Assembly (NCBI GenBank): GCA_019114515.1
Contig: DXFH01000013.1
Span: 1 to 64,000, forward strand
DNA from: Candidatus Limosilactobacillus merdigallinarum
GTDB taxonomy: Bacteria; Bacillota; Bacilli; Lactobacillales; Lactobacillaceae
Length of the DNA stretch: 64,000 nucleotides
Direction: 5' to 3'
Below the pieces are notes generated by a model. It searched no databases. It saw only the letters and a program-made list of their open reading frames with translations, and was not told where the DNA came from. Position 1 is the first letter of the stretch, and every line of letters begins with the position of its first letter. Both the position numbers and the translations under genes were made by a program. Of this stretch, positions 48,550 through 56,208 are shown one piece after another.

Positions 48550-48870
48550 TTAGAAGTGCAACATCTTATCTACTGGCAAAACAAAGACAGTAGCGCCGCC
48601 GACTTGAACATTGACTGGCATCGAATTAGCAGCATTATCAATATATGCAGACGGCGTCATAAACTGCTCACGCGTCTTAGCGTGCTTCTTGATTACGTCC
48701 AGCACATCATCAACCTGCTCGTCTTTTACAACGATCATAAATGTTGAGTTCTTAGATTGGAGAAAACTACCAGTTGTGGACAATTGGGTGGCGCCAAAAT
48801 GTGCTTTCGCAAGGGCAATACGTAAACGATTGCTATCCTTATTCTGCACAATTGCGATAATCATTTTCAT
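48550..48870 (-). CDS. darA: c-di-AMP receptor DarA (PII-like, YaaQ family)
   Basis: Trimeric PII-like signal protein that binds cyclic di-AMP; its downstream target is not known. The protein is about 106 residues: MIIAIVQNKDSNRL, then ATQLSTTGSFLQSKNSTFMIVV and VGGATVFVLPVD, matching YaaQ. The start is placed at the second ATG (48870), which is eight bases from GGAGG; the first ATG overlaps the site too closely. It lies in the tmk-darA-holB order conserved in Firmicutes. KimA, another c-di-AMP-linked protein family, is also in this window. Confidence 0.93.
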   Translation of the reverse strand: MKMIIAIVQNKDSNRLRIALAKAHFGATQLSTTGSFLQSKNSTFMIVVKDEQVDDVLDVIKKHAKTREQFMTPSAYIDNAANSMPVNVQVGGATVFVLPVDKMLHF

Positions 48871-48885
48871 GTTCATAACCTCCCA

Positions 48886-49533
48886 TTATTTCGGTAACAA
48901 TGTCGGAAAACGTGAATGGATCAGAGATTCAACCTCTTGGATCACCGTCGTTAGTTCAGCACTGGCGTCAATCACGACGATCCGGTGGGGATGACGTTTA
49001 GCCAGCGTTAGAAACGCCTGCCGCACGCGCCGATGAAAAGCAAGTTTTTCCCGGTCTAGACGGTTTACCTGATCTGCACGGTGTTCATTAATCCGTTGTA
49101 AACCAAGTTCTGAAGGAACGTCTAAGTAGATAGTTAATGCGGGCAATAGGTCATGAATAGCAAACTCATTGAGTTCCCAAATGTCATCAATGCCTAAATG
49201 CCGGCCACCGCCTTGATAAGCAACTGAACTGTCAACATACCGGTCGCTTAATACGACTTTTCCTTCATGTAAAGCGGGCTTAATGTCTTGAACAACATGC
49301 TGCCGCCGTGCCGCTGCAAACAGCAATGCCTCTGTTCGAGAATCCATATTGGTATTCTGATCATCAAACAACACATCCCGAATCTGTTCGGCAATGCGGT
49401 CGCCGCCAGGTTCGCGCGTTAACAACACTTGTTCAGCTCCTAATTGGTTGCCTAATGCCTCATTGACTGCCTTGATAACGCTGGTCTTACCGGCACCATC
49501 TGGTCCTTCAAATGAAATAAATGTTCCTGCCAT
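48886..49533 (-). CDS. tmk: Thymidylate kinase
   Basis: Phosphorylates dTMP to dTDP. The 215-residue protein has the P-loop FEGPDGAGKTS at about 8-18, LTREPGGDRIAEQIR and LSDRYVDSSVAYQGGGR (DR-Y motif), all typical of Tmk. The start is the ATG at 49533 (MAGTFISFEG) with AAGG nine bases upstream. Part of the dnaX operon. Confidence 0.97.
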   Translation of the reverse strand: MAGTFISFEGPDGAGKTSVIKAVNEALGNQLGAEQVLLTREPGGDRIAEQIRDVLFDDQNTNMDSRTEALLFAAARRQHVVQDIKPALHEGKVVLSDRYVDSSVAYQGGGRHLGIDDIWELNEFAIHDLLPALTIYLDVPSELGLQRINEHRADQVNRLDREKLAFHRRVRQAFLTLAKRHPHRIVVIDASAELTTVIQEVESLIHSRFPTLLPK

Positions 49534-49544
49534 ACTGATCATCC

Positions 49545-49793
49545 TTACTGTTGAATAACAAGGTCGTTCAAATAGCCATGCAGTTTACGTGCACGTGCCT
49601 TCTTATACAGGTAAAGATATTTCTTTTCCTGCAGCTTGGTACGGTCGGCAAGCTCGGTGTTGACATTGCTTTCATAGACTGCTTTTTCGGTTTCTTTAGC
49701 ATGATCCCAACTATGCTTAGTCGCATAAATCAACTGCAATAAGTTCCGGTTGCCAATCTTTTCCATCCGATGCTGATCTCGTTTGAAAAACAT
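49545..49793 (-). CDS. yaaL: YaaL family protein (DUF2508)
   Basis: An 82-residue, strongly charged, probably helical cytoplasmic protein with no membrane segment. Its position between recR and tmk and the pattern LLQLIYATKHSWDHAKE followed by KLQEKKYLYLYKKAR fit the YaaL/DUF2508 family of Firmicutes. Function unknown. It starts three bases after the recR stop codon is passed and so is coupled to recR. Confidence 0.85.
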   Translation of the reverse strand: MFFKRDQHRMEKIGNRNLLQLIYATKHSWDHAKETEKAVYESNVNTELADRTKLQEKKYLYLYKKARARKLHGYLNDLVIQQ

Positions 49794-49796
49794 CTA

Positions 49797-50396
49797 CTAC
49801 ATCTCCGTTCGTCCTTCAACAGCTTTAAACAGCGTTACTTCGTCAGTGTAGTCAATATCGGCACCAGCTGATAAACCATGTGCTAGCCGCGTTACTTTAA
49901 TGCCAGCGGGTTTTATCAGTTTAGCCAGGTATTGCGCAGTCATTTCACCGTCAACCGAAGCATTGGTGGCAACAATAACTTCCTTTACCTCATCATGCTT
50001 CTTCAACCGTTCCAATAGGCTAGGTACGTTAATATCCATCGGTCCCGTACCAGCACTCGGCGAAATGGTACCATGCAGAACATGATAGAGACCGTGATAT
50101 TCATTCATCCGCTCCATCGCCATCACATCACGAGAATGTTCGACCACAATAATCTTACTTTGATCGCGGGTCTTGTCTTTACAAATCGGGCACGGATCAT
50201 CTTCCGTAATGTTGCCACAAATGCTGCAGTAATGCAGGTCTGCCTTTACAGCAGTCAGTGCACTGGCAAAGTCTTTCACGTCATCTTCATCCATTCCCAG
50301 CGTATAGAAAGCTAAGCGGGTGGCGGTTTTTTCACCAATGCCCGGTAGCTTCATGTAGCTGGCAATTAATTTTGCAATCGGTTCTGGATACTGCAT
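49797..50396 (-). CDS. recR: Recombination mediator protein RecR
   Basis: Works with RecF/RecO to load RecA at gaps. The 199-residue protein has an N-terminal helix-hairpin-helix ([16 protein letters not shown]), a zinc finger (CSIC at about 57-60, CPIC) and a Toprim domain with [14 protein letters not shown] and the conserved region [16 protein letters not shown]-like near the C-terminus (here [16 protein letters not shown]). The gene follows ebfC, as in most bacteria (dnaX-ebfC-recR). The ribosome binding site is weak. Confidence 0.96.
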   Translation of the reverse strand: MQYPEPIAKLIASYMKLPGIGEKTATRLAFYTLGMDEDDVKDFASALTAVKADLHYCSICGNITEDDPCPICKDKTRDQSKIIVVEHSRDVMAMERMNEYHGLYHVLHGTISPSAGTGPMDINVPSLLERLKKHDEVKEVIVATNASVDGEMTAQYLAKLIKPAGIKVTRLAHGLSAGADIDYTDEVTLFKAVEGRTEM

Positions 50397-50411
50397 TGTA
50401 TCACCCGTTAT

Positions 50412-50726
50412 TTACATTCCTAAGCCCTTGGTGTACTTGCCCATCTTTTGCTTCGTAGCATCGTCAACCTGCTTCATCCCGTCATTAACTGCAGTCAGGA
50501 TTAAGTCCGTCAACATATCAATATCATCAGGATCAACGGCGTCCTTTTTAATCTGCAAGTCCAATAGCTTCTTTTCACCATTCATCTTTACGGTAACCAT
50601 GTCGTCTGGTGCCTTGCCGACAAATTCCTGCTTTGCCAAATCTTGCTGTTCAGCCATCATTTGCTTCTGCATCTTTTGTGCCTGCTTCATCATCTGTTGC
50701 ATGTTCATTCCGTTCATTCCACGCAT
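50412..50726 (-). CDS. ebfC: Nucleoid-associated protein EbfC/YbaB
   Basis: Small dimeric DNA-binding protein of the YbaB/EbfC family, usually encoded between dnaX and recR. The 104-residue protein has an N-terminal methionine/glutamine-rich helix ([15 protein letters not shown]), [17 protein letters not shown] in the beta core and [14 protein letters not shown]. The ATG at 50726 has AAAGGAT. Confidence 0.95.
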   Translation of the reverse strand: MRGMNGMNMQQMMKQAQKMQKQMMAEQQDLAKQEFVGKAPDDMVTVKMNGEKKLLDLQIKKDAVDPDDIDMLTDLILTAVNDGMKQVDDATKQKMGKYTKGLGM

Positions 50727-50759
50727 TGTTTATTCATCCTTTCAATTATCAATCATTCT

Positions 50760-52484
50760 TTAATCATCTTTGATTTCTACTTGACTATCACCAAAAAACT
50801 TTTTAGCGGTATTAGAAATCTGAGCTTTAACAGGATCTGCCGATGCCGGTGCCTCACTTTGCGACTTTGCACTGGTGCTCTTCTTATAATAGCCACGTTT
50901 AACCAGGAAGTCATGACGAATCTGCGGCCATTTAGCTGTCGGCACAAATGATACTTGCCGTTCATCGCCGGCAACTTGCTGAATGGCCTGTTTCACATTC
51001 TCGGCTAAGCTGCCAAATGCCGCCCGCTGGAGCAAAAAATCATTATCAAACGCTACCACAACACCGTCCGGACTTGCCGCAACCGGCGAAGATAATGTAA
51101 TCAACGACTTATGGGCCGGATCCATAAGGTTCAGAATATCCGTCCACATATTTTTCAAATCAACTAGGTCCTGTTTCGTAGCATTATCCAACACCTTATA
51201 AATTTTTTCCAAATTAATGCGGACATGCTGATGCGCAGGCGCAGTCGTTACCGGACGCTTCTTTTTTGCTGATGAATTAGTCGCTGGTTGCACACCACTA
51301 ACCTTTAAATCACTGATCTGCTTCTGCAGCGCCTGAATTTGTTTTTCCAGCTGCTGTACTTGTGTATTTGTAGCACCGTTGTTTGTTTCTACTGAAGCGT
51401 CCTTTACCTGACAAAGCCGAATCGTCATTACTTCCAGATACACGTCTGGATGGGTAGTAAACCGCATCTCGTCTTGAATTTCATTTAAAGTATCAATCAT
51501 CTGGTAGAGGACGGTCGTTGAAGCGGCTTGCGCCATTTGCTGAAAGTCCTCCTCTGAAAGGCCTGTTTCCAGCACATTTAATAGCTTTGGCGATTCTTGA
51601 TAGAGCAGCACATCGCGGATAAAGGATATTAGGTCTTCAATAAAACGCTGACCATCTTTTCCTTCATCCAAGATTTGATCCATCGTATGTAAGGCACCAG
51701 CAGCATCGTGATCAGTCACCTGCATAAAGTAAGACTTTTGCAACTTTTTAGTGACACTACCAGTTACCAGCAAGGCATCGGACAGTTTAACGTGGTCGCT
51801 GCTAAATGACAGCACCTGGTCGAGAATACTTAAAGCATCCCGCATACCACCTTCTGCCGCGTTAGCAATCACCCATAACGCCTTTTCTTCATACTGATCT
51901 TTTTCTGCATCGAGAATGTACTTCATCCGGTCAACCATATCCTGCGCGGTGATCCGCCGGAAATCAAACCGTTGCACCCGGCTAATGATCGTCAGCGGAA
52001 TTTTGTGCGGTTCCGTGGTGGCCAAAATAAAGATGACGTTAGCTGGTGGTTCTTCCAAGGTCTTCAGGAGGGCATTGAAGGCACCAGTTGATAGCATATG
52101 GACTTCATCGATAATGTAAACCTTATAATCAGCTTGGGTAGGTGCATACTTGGCCTTATCCCGAATATCACGAATTTCTTCGACCCCGTTGTTAGAGGCG
52201 GCATCAATTTCGATTACGTCATTTAATTGACCATTAGTAATGGCCTTGCAGGTTTCACATTCATTGCAGGGATCACCGTCTTTGCGGTGGTGGCAGTTAA
52301 CGGCCTTCGCAAAGATTTTTGCGGCCGAAGTCTTCCCGGTACCACGCGGACCAGCAAAAAGGTAAGCATGACTGATCTGCTGATTCACGATGGCATTTTT
52401 TAGCGTCTTCACAATCACTTGCTGACCAACCACTTCGTCAAACCGCTGCGGCCGCCAAACTCGGTATAATGCTTGATAGCTCAC
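50760..52484 (-). CDS. dnaX: DNA polymerase III subunits gamma/tau
   Basis: Clamp-loader ATPase that organises the replisome. The 574-residue protein has YQALYRVWRPQRFDEVVGQ at the start, Walker A GPRGTGKTS, a zinc module (NCHHRK, CNEC, CETC), Walker B VYIIDEVHML and sensor ILATTEPHKIP; domain III follows, then a linker of low complexity and a C-terminal tau domain. A GTG at 52484 with AGGAGGGG is used; an upstream in-frame extension covers the SRP RNA and is spurious. The linker contains a slippery A6G heptamer in the same phase as the E. coli dnaX frameshift site (see separate entry). Confidence 0.97.
   Translation of the reverse strand: MSYQALYRVWRPQRFDEVVGQQVIVKTLKNAIVNQQISHAYLFAGPRGTGKTSAAKIFAKAVNCHHRKDGDPCNECETCKAITNGQLNDVIEIDAASNNGVEEIRDIRDKAKYAPTQADYKVYIIDEVHMLSTGAFNALLKTLEEPPANVIFILATTEPHKIPLTIISRVQRFDFRRITAQDMVDRMKYILDAEKDQYEEKALWVIANAAEGGMRDALSILDQVLSFSSDHVKLSDALLVTGSVTKKLQKSYFMQVTDHDAAGALHTMDQILDEGKDGQRFIEDLISFIRDVLLYQESPKLLNVLETGLSEEDFQQMAQAASTTVLYQMIDTLNEIQDEMRFTTHPDVYLEVMTIRLCQVKDASVETNNGATNTQVQQLEKQIQALQKQISDLKVSGVQPATNSSAKKKRPVTTAPAHQHVRINLEKIYKVLDNATKQDLVDLKNMWTDILNLMDPAHKSLITLSSPVAASPDGVVVAFDNDFLLQRAAFGSLAENVKQAIQQVAGDERQVSFVPTAKWPQIRHDFLVKRGYYKKSTSAKSQSEAPASADPVKAQISNTAKKFFGDSQVEIKDD
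51261..51267 (-). other. Candidate -1 frameshift heptamer in dnaX
   Basis: On the coding strand the sequence is GC A-AAA-AAG at codons 406-408, identical in heptamer and phase to the E. coli dnaX site that makes the short gamma subunit. A -1 shift here would add about 15 codons and stop, giving a protein of roughly 420 residues that keeps the ATPase and domain III and loses the tau domain. Weak pairing is visible downstream, but no clear internal Shine-Dalgarno upstream. Confidence 0.4.
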
Positions 52485-52511
52485 AATTGCCCCTCCTGAA
52501 TCATTTTTAGT

Positions 52512-52550
52512 AAATAAGGCTGGTGAAACAATACTGCATTCACCAGCCTT
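52512..52550 (-). terminator. Hairpin between the SRP RNA and dnaX
   Basis: Stem AAGGCTGGTGA / TCACCAGCCTT with a loop of about 13 bases, then ATTTA on the minus strand. It lies 20 bases downstream of the SRP RNA and before the dnaX ribosome binding site; likely a terminator of the RNA gene, with some read-through into dnaX. Confidence 0.75.
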
Positions 52551-52569
52551 AAGGTTAATTTCTCTCAAA

Positions 52570-52649
52570 CTTAGGACACAAGATGCATCATACTTAGTGC
52601 TGCTTCCTTCCGGACCTGACACGGTTCGTGAGCGCACCTTTGTCCTAAG
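52570..52649 (-). ncRNA. ffs: Small signal recognition particle RNA (4.5S-like)
   Basis: On the minus strand the universal SRP domain IV sequence, with the GTCAGGTCC and GGAAGGAAGCAGC halves of the asymmetric loop and GGAA tetraloop, lies inside a long rod closed by CTTAGGACA and TGTCCTAAG. It binds Ffh and directs ribosomes to the membrane. The rod is about 80 bases, so this is the short type without an Alu domain. Its place just upstream of dnaX is common in lactobacilli. Exact ends are estimated from the stem. Confidence 0.93.
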
Positions 52650-52692
52650 GGCTTTCGCCGAAAATTATTCTACACTATTTACAACCAGATTG

Positions 52693-53193
52693 CTAGTTTT
52701 TCCTTTGTGCCTTTTTGGCTGCCTTGCGTCGTTTCCGAATTGCCCGAAAGAAATCCTTAAGCATGCGGCTACACTCGTCCCCCATAACCCCAGATGTCAC
52801 AGCTACTTGATGGTTAAGACGATCATCATTCATTAATGTGTACAAACTATTGACCGCGCCGCCTTTGGGATCCTTTGCACCATAGTACAAGTGCCGGATA
52901 CGGGCATTGATGATGGCACCGCTGCACATGATGCATGGTTCTAAAGTGACATAGAGATCACAATCTTCCAATCGCCAACTATGCAATGCATCACATGCTT
53001 CCATAATCGCCAGCATTTCAGCATGATACGGCGTTTGTTGAAATTCCTCACGCATGTTGTGGCCCGCGCCAATAATTTTTCCATCATGAACTACCACTGC
53101 ACCAATTGGCACTTCGTCAATGCTGGCCGCTGCTTTTGCCTCATCAATTGCCATGCGCATATATTTTTCCACCGCAGAGTTGTTGATATCCAA
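52693..53193 (-). CDS. tadA: tRNA-specific adenosine deaminase
   Basis: Converts A34 to inosine in tRNA-Arg(ACG). The protein is about 166 residues. The zinc site and catalytic glutamate are H57-A-E59, and the two zinc cysteines are in P86-C87-I-M-C90. The TadA-typical YYGAKDPKGGAV region follows. A TTG start at 53193 is favoured because AAGGAA lies about eight bases upstream; an ATG 21 bases earlier has no site. Just upstream of the SRP RNA on the same strand. Confidence 0.94.
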   Translation of the reverse strand: MDINNSAVEKYMRMAIDEAKAAASIDEVPIGAVVVHDGKIIGAGHNMREEFQQTPYHAEMLAIMEACDALHSWRLEDCDLYVTLEPCIMCSGAIINARIRHLYYGAKDPKGGAVNSLYTLMNDDRLNHQVAVTSGVMGDECSRMLKDFFRAIRKRRKAAKKAQRKN

Positions 53194-53360
53194 CTTATTA
53201 TTTCCTTTCTTCATCGAACTAAAAATTAAAAATAAGTCTTATTTATACATAGAAAGAATACATAGAAAGATTTTGCATCAGTTTTACTTAGTGATCGTGG
53301 CTTAAGCCGATAATGTAAAACCGAATTGCTTTCATCTTACAATATGAAATATTATAAAAT

Positions 53361-53453
53361 TTACACGTTTAGTGGTCTTTGCTCGTAAAACAGTTTGCCA
53401 AAAGAATCGTCTGTTCTCAAGTCATAAAGTTTTTTGTTGGCAAACAGCCTCAT
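53361..53453 (-). CDS. Possible 30-residue small protein in the tadA-nrdH gap
   Basis: An ATG reading of 30 codons (starts MRLFANKKLYDLR, ends EQRPLNV) with a protein-like residue mix, preceded by AGAGAAG at short distance. It also contains an inverted repeat, GTTTGCCAA at 53393-53401 and TTGGCAAAC at 53437-53445. It is not recognised. It could be a real small protein, a decayed gene end (the frame stays open upstream without a clear start) or chance. Confidence 0.2.
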   Translation of the reverse strand: MRLFANKKLYDLRTDDSFGKLFYEQRPLNV

Positions 53454-53474
53454 CACTTCTCTTTTGTTGTTAAC

Positions 53475-53490
53475 CACAACATATTGTATT
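53475..53490 (+). promoter_or_regulatory. NrdR box 1 upstream of nrdH
   Basis: CACAACATATTGTATT, close to the NrdR consensus ACACWATATATWGTGT. It pairs with box 2, whose start is 32 bases further on, about three helical turns, the spacing expected for NrdR. Confidence 0.7.
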
Positions 53491-53506
53491 GATGATGAAA
53501 TTTTAA

Positions 53507-53522
53507 CACGACATCTTGTAGT
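53507..53522 (+). promoter_or_regulatory. NrdR box 2 upstream of nrdH
   Basis: CACGACATCTTGTAGT shares 13 of 16 bases with box 1 and lies immediately upstream of the -35 region. The ATP/dATP-sensing repressor NrdR should bind both. Confidence 0.7.
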
Positions 53523-53529
53523 TGCCCGA

Positions 53530-53557
53530 TTGATTTTTAGCCAAAAACGGCTATACT
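53530..53557 (+). promoter_or_regulatory. Sigma-A promoter of nrdH
   Basis: TTGATT (53530-53535) and TATACT (53552-53557) with a 16-base spacer, about 40 bases before the nrdH start. The rest of the 367-base gap back to tadA holds the NrdR boxes, the possible small protein and an inverted repeat (GTTTTAC at 53281-53287, GTAAAAC at 53315-53321). Confidence 0.7.
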
Positions 53558-53595
53558 AGAAAACACTCATATTAAAAACTACAGGAGAGATTATC

Positions 53596-53817
53596 ATGGT
53601 TACGGTATTTTCTAAAAATAATTGCATTCAATGCAAGATGACCAAAATGTTCTTAAAGCAACACAAGGTTTCTTTTGTTGAACACAACATTGATGAACAT
53701 CCTGAATTCATCAGTCAACTTAAAAAAGATGGTTTTAAGGCCACACCAGTGGTTAAGCTGCCTAACGGTAAATCATTCAGCGGTTTTCGCCCTGATGAAT
53801 TAAGGCAGTTAGCCTAA
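53596..53817 (+). CDS. nrdH: NrdH-redoxin (glutaredoxin-like)
   Basis: Electron donor to the class Ib ribonucleotide reductase, itself reduced by thioredoxin reductase. The 73-residue protein has the redox pair C10-I-Q-C13 followed by KMTKMFL, and the C-terminal FSGFRPDELRQL typical of NrdH. The ATG at 53596 has AGGAGAG. First gene of the nrdH-nrdE-nrdF run, controlled by NrdR. Confidence 0.96.
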   Translation: MVTVFSKNNCIQCKMTKMFLKQHKVSFVEHNIDEHPEFISQLKKDGFKATPVVKLPNGKSFSGFRPDELRQLA

Positions 53818-53835
53818 CCAAGCACGACCTGATTT

Positions 53836-53874
53836 AAAAACGGGAACGATCGGCTTGTGTCGTCCTGTTTTTTT
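53836..53874 (+). terminator. Hairpin with T run between nrdH and nrdE
   Basis: AAAACGGGAACGA pairs imperfectly with TCGTCCTGTTTT, followed by TTTTT. It probably attenuates transcription between nrdH and nrdE. Confidence 0.6.
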
Positions 53875-53966
53875 ATTGTACAAGAACCGGTCCAAGCACA
53901 AAAGATCGTGCTATCTAACATAGTGTACTAATCAAATTAATCATAAACGGAGAGTAGGATTAAACG

Positions 53967-56138
53967 ATGGCTTTATCAGATATTGATGTCACCCAAAGCA
54001 AATACTTTGAACTAAACAACCAAGTCAACATCCCAAAAGATGGCCAAATCCAGTTGGATAAAGACAAGGCTGCTTTGGATGACTTCATTGAACAAAACGT
54101 TAAACCAAACACCAAACATTTCTCATCTGTAATGGAGCGGATTAATTGGCTAATTGATAATGATTACATCGAAGCCGGCTTTATCCACCAATACAGTGAA
54201 GAGTTTATCGAAAAATTGTATGACTATTTAAAGAGTGAAAATTTCCACTTTCACTCTTTCATGGCAGCCTATAAATTTTACGCCCAATACGCCTTACGAA
54301 CTAATGATAAGGAATACTACCTGGAAAACTACATTGACCGCGTTGCTATGAACGCCCTCTTTTTAGCTAATGGCAACAGTGACTTAGCAATAGATTTAGC
54401 GCACGAATTAATTCACCAGCGTTATCAGCCAGCAACCCCAACCTTCCTCAATGCTGGACGTAAACGGCGGGGCGAATTCGTTTCTTGTTTTGAAATCCAA
54501 ACGACTGATGATATGAATACCATCGGACGGACAATCAATTCCGCACTGCAGCTATCCAAGATCGGTGGCGGTGTCGGCATTAATTTAAGCAACCTGCGGG
54601 AAGCTGGAGCCCCAATTAAAAAGATTGCTAACGCTGCATCCGGTGTAGTTCCGGTAATGAAGCTCTTAGAAGATGCCTTTTCTTACTCCAACCAACTTGG
54701 TCAACGTCAAGGTGCTGGGGTTGTTTACCTATCCGTCTTCCACCCCGACATTATCGAATTCTTGGGAGCTAAAAAGGAAAACGCGGACGAAAAAATCCGG
54801 GTTAAAACCTTGTCTTTAGGCGTAACCGTACCGGATAAATTCTATGATTTAGTAGAAAAGGATGCGGACATGTACCTATTCAGCCCATATGATGTAGAAC
54901 GCATCTATGGCAAGCCTTTCTCTTATGTCGATATTACTAAGGAATACGACAATATGGTTGCAAACGATAAAATTCATAAGAAAAAAATCAACGCGCGTGA
55001 CCTGGAAGATGAAATCTCCAAGCTGCAGCAAGAATCTGGCTATCCATACATCGTAAACATTGATACGGAAAATCGTGATAACCCTATTGCTGGGCGGATC
55101 GTTATGTCCAACCTGTGTTCTGAAATTGCTCAGGTCCAAGTTCCTTCACGGGTTAACAATGACCAAAGCTATGAAACCCTCGGAACAGACGTTTCTTGCA
55201 ACTTAGGATCAACAAATATTGACCACATGATGGAATCACCTGACTTCGGCAAATCAATCCGTGCAATGATGCGGGGATTAACCCACATTTCCGACTTAGA
55301 GCACTTAGACATCGTCCCTTCCATTGAAAACGGCAACGCCCGGTCCCACTCTGTCGGTTTAGGCGCAATGGGTCTGCATGGCTACTTGGCTAAGCACCAC
55401 ATCCAATATGGTTCCCCAGTTGCTTTGGAATTTACCTCTGTTTACTTCATGCTGTTGAACTACTGGTCATTAGTGGCCTCCAACGAAATTGCTAAGGAAC
55501 GGCATGAAACTTTCGCCCACTTCGACAAGTCCAAATATGCTGATGGTTCCTACTTTGACAAGTATGTTGAAAAAGATTGGGGCCCACAATCCGAGATGGT
55601 GAAGAAGTTATTTGACGGTATCTTTATTCCGGGAATTGACGATTGGAAAGCCTTAAAGGAAAAGGTAATGAAAGACGGTCTCTACAATGCTTACCGTCTT
55701 GCCGTAGCGCCAAATGGTTCGACTGCCTACATTGGCGACTCGACTGCCAGCCTGCAGCCAATTATCAATCGAATTGAGGAACGACAAGAAAAGATGATTG
55801 GTAAGATTTACTATCCAGCACCTTACTTATCCAATGACACCATGCCTTACTACAAGTCCGCTTATGATATCGACCAACGTTCGGTCATCGATACGTATGC
55901 TGCCGCACAACAGCACGTTGACCAATCGTTATCCATGACTTTATTCATGCGGTCCACGATCCCTGAAGGTATGTATGAATGGAAGAAGGGCCGTACTAAT
56001 AAGATGACCACTCGTGACCTGAATATTTTGCGTCACTATGCCTACCAAAAGGGTATTAAGTCCATCTATTATATCCGGACCTTTACGGATGATAACAGCG
56101 AAATTGGTGCTAACCAATGTGAATCCTGTGTCATTTAA
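53967..56138 (+). CDS. nrdE: Class Ib ribonucleoside-diphosphate reductase alpha subunit
   Basis: Large subunit that reduces ribonucleoside diphosphates under aerobic conditions. The 723-residue protein lacks the N-terminal ATP-cone of class Ia, as expected for NrdE. It shows PATPTFLNAGRKRRGEFVSCF with an active-site cysteine, GGGVGINLS, the NLCSEI loop with the radical cysteine region, PNGSTAYIGDSTASL, and the C-terminal redox pair CESCVI. The ATG at 53967 follows GGAGAG. It pairs with NrdF downstream and NrdH upstream; nrdI is not in the cluster. Confidence 0.97.
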   Translation: MALSDIDVTQSKYFELNNQVNIPKDGQIQLDKDKAALDDFIEQNVKPNTKHFSSVMERINWLIDNDYIEAGFIHQYSEEFIEKLYDYLKSENFHFHSFMAAYKFYAQYALRTNDKEYYLENYIDRVAMNALFLANGNSDLAIDLAHELIHQRYQPATPTFLNAGRKRRGEFVSCFEIQTTDDMNTIGRTINSALQLSKIGGGVGINLSNLREAGAPIKKIANAASGVVPVMKLLEDAFSYSNQLGQRQGAGVVYLSVFHPDIIEFLGAKKENADEKIRVKTLSLGVTVPDKFYDLVEKDADMYLFSPYDVERIYGKPFSYVDITKEYDNMVANDKIHKKKINARDLEDEISKLQQESGYPYIVNIDTENRDNPIAGRIVMSNLCSEIAQVQVPSRVNNDQSYETLGTDVSCNLGSTNIDHMMESPDFGKSIRAMMRGLTHISDLEHLDIVPSIENGNARSHSVGLGAMGLHGYLAKHHIQYGSPVALEFTSVYFMLLNYWSLVASNEIAKERHETFAHFDKSKYADGSYFDKYVEKDWGPQSEMVKKLFDGIFIPGIDDWKALKEKVMKDGLYNAYRLAVAPNGSTAYIGDSTASLQPIINRIEERQEKMIGKIYYPAPYLSNDTMPYYKSAYDIDQRSVIDTYAAAQQHVDQSLSMTLFMRSTIPEGMYEWKKGRTNKMTTRDLNILRHYAYQKGIKSIYYIRTFTDDNSEIGANQCESCVI

Positions 56139-56208
56139 CTTGCGTTCTTGTAGATCAAGTCTATACTTATTAAGTATTTTGCACGTGAATAAACTAAGGA
56201 GATATAGA

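Noticed and set aside
52485-52637. N-terminal extension of dnaX by about 50 residues
   Set aside because: The extension translates the SRP RNA and its terminator; the GTG at 52484 has a strong ribosome binding site and matches the family start.
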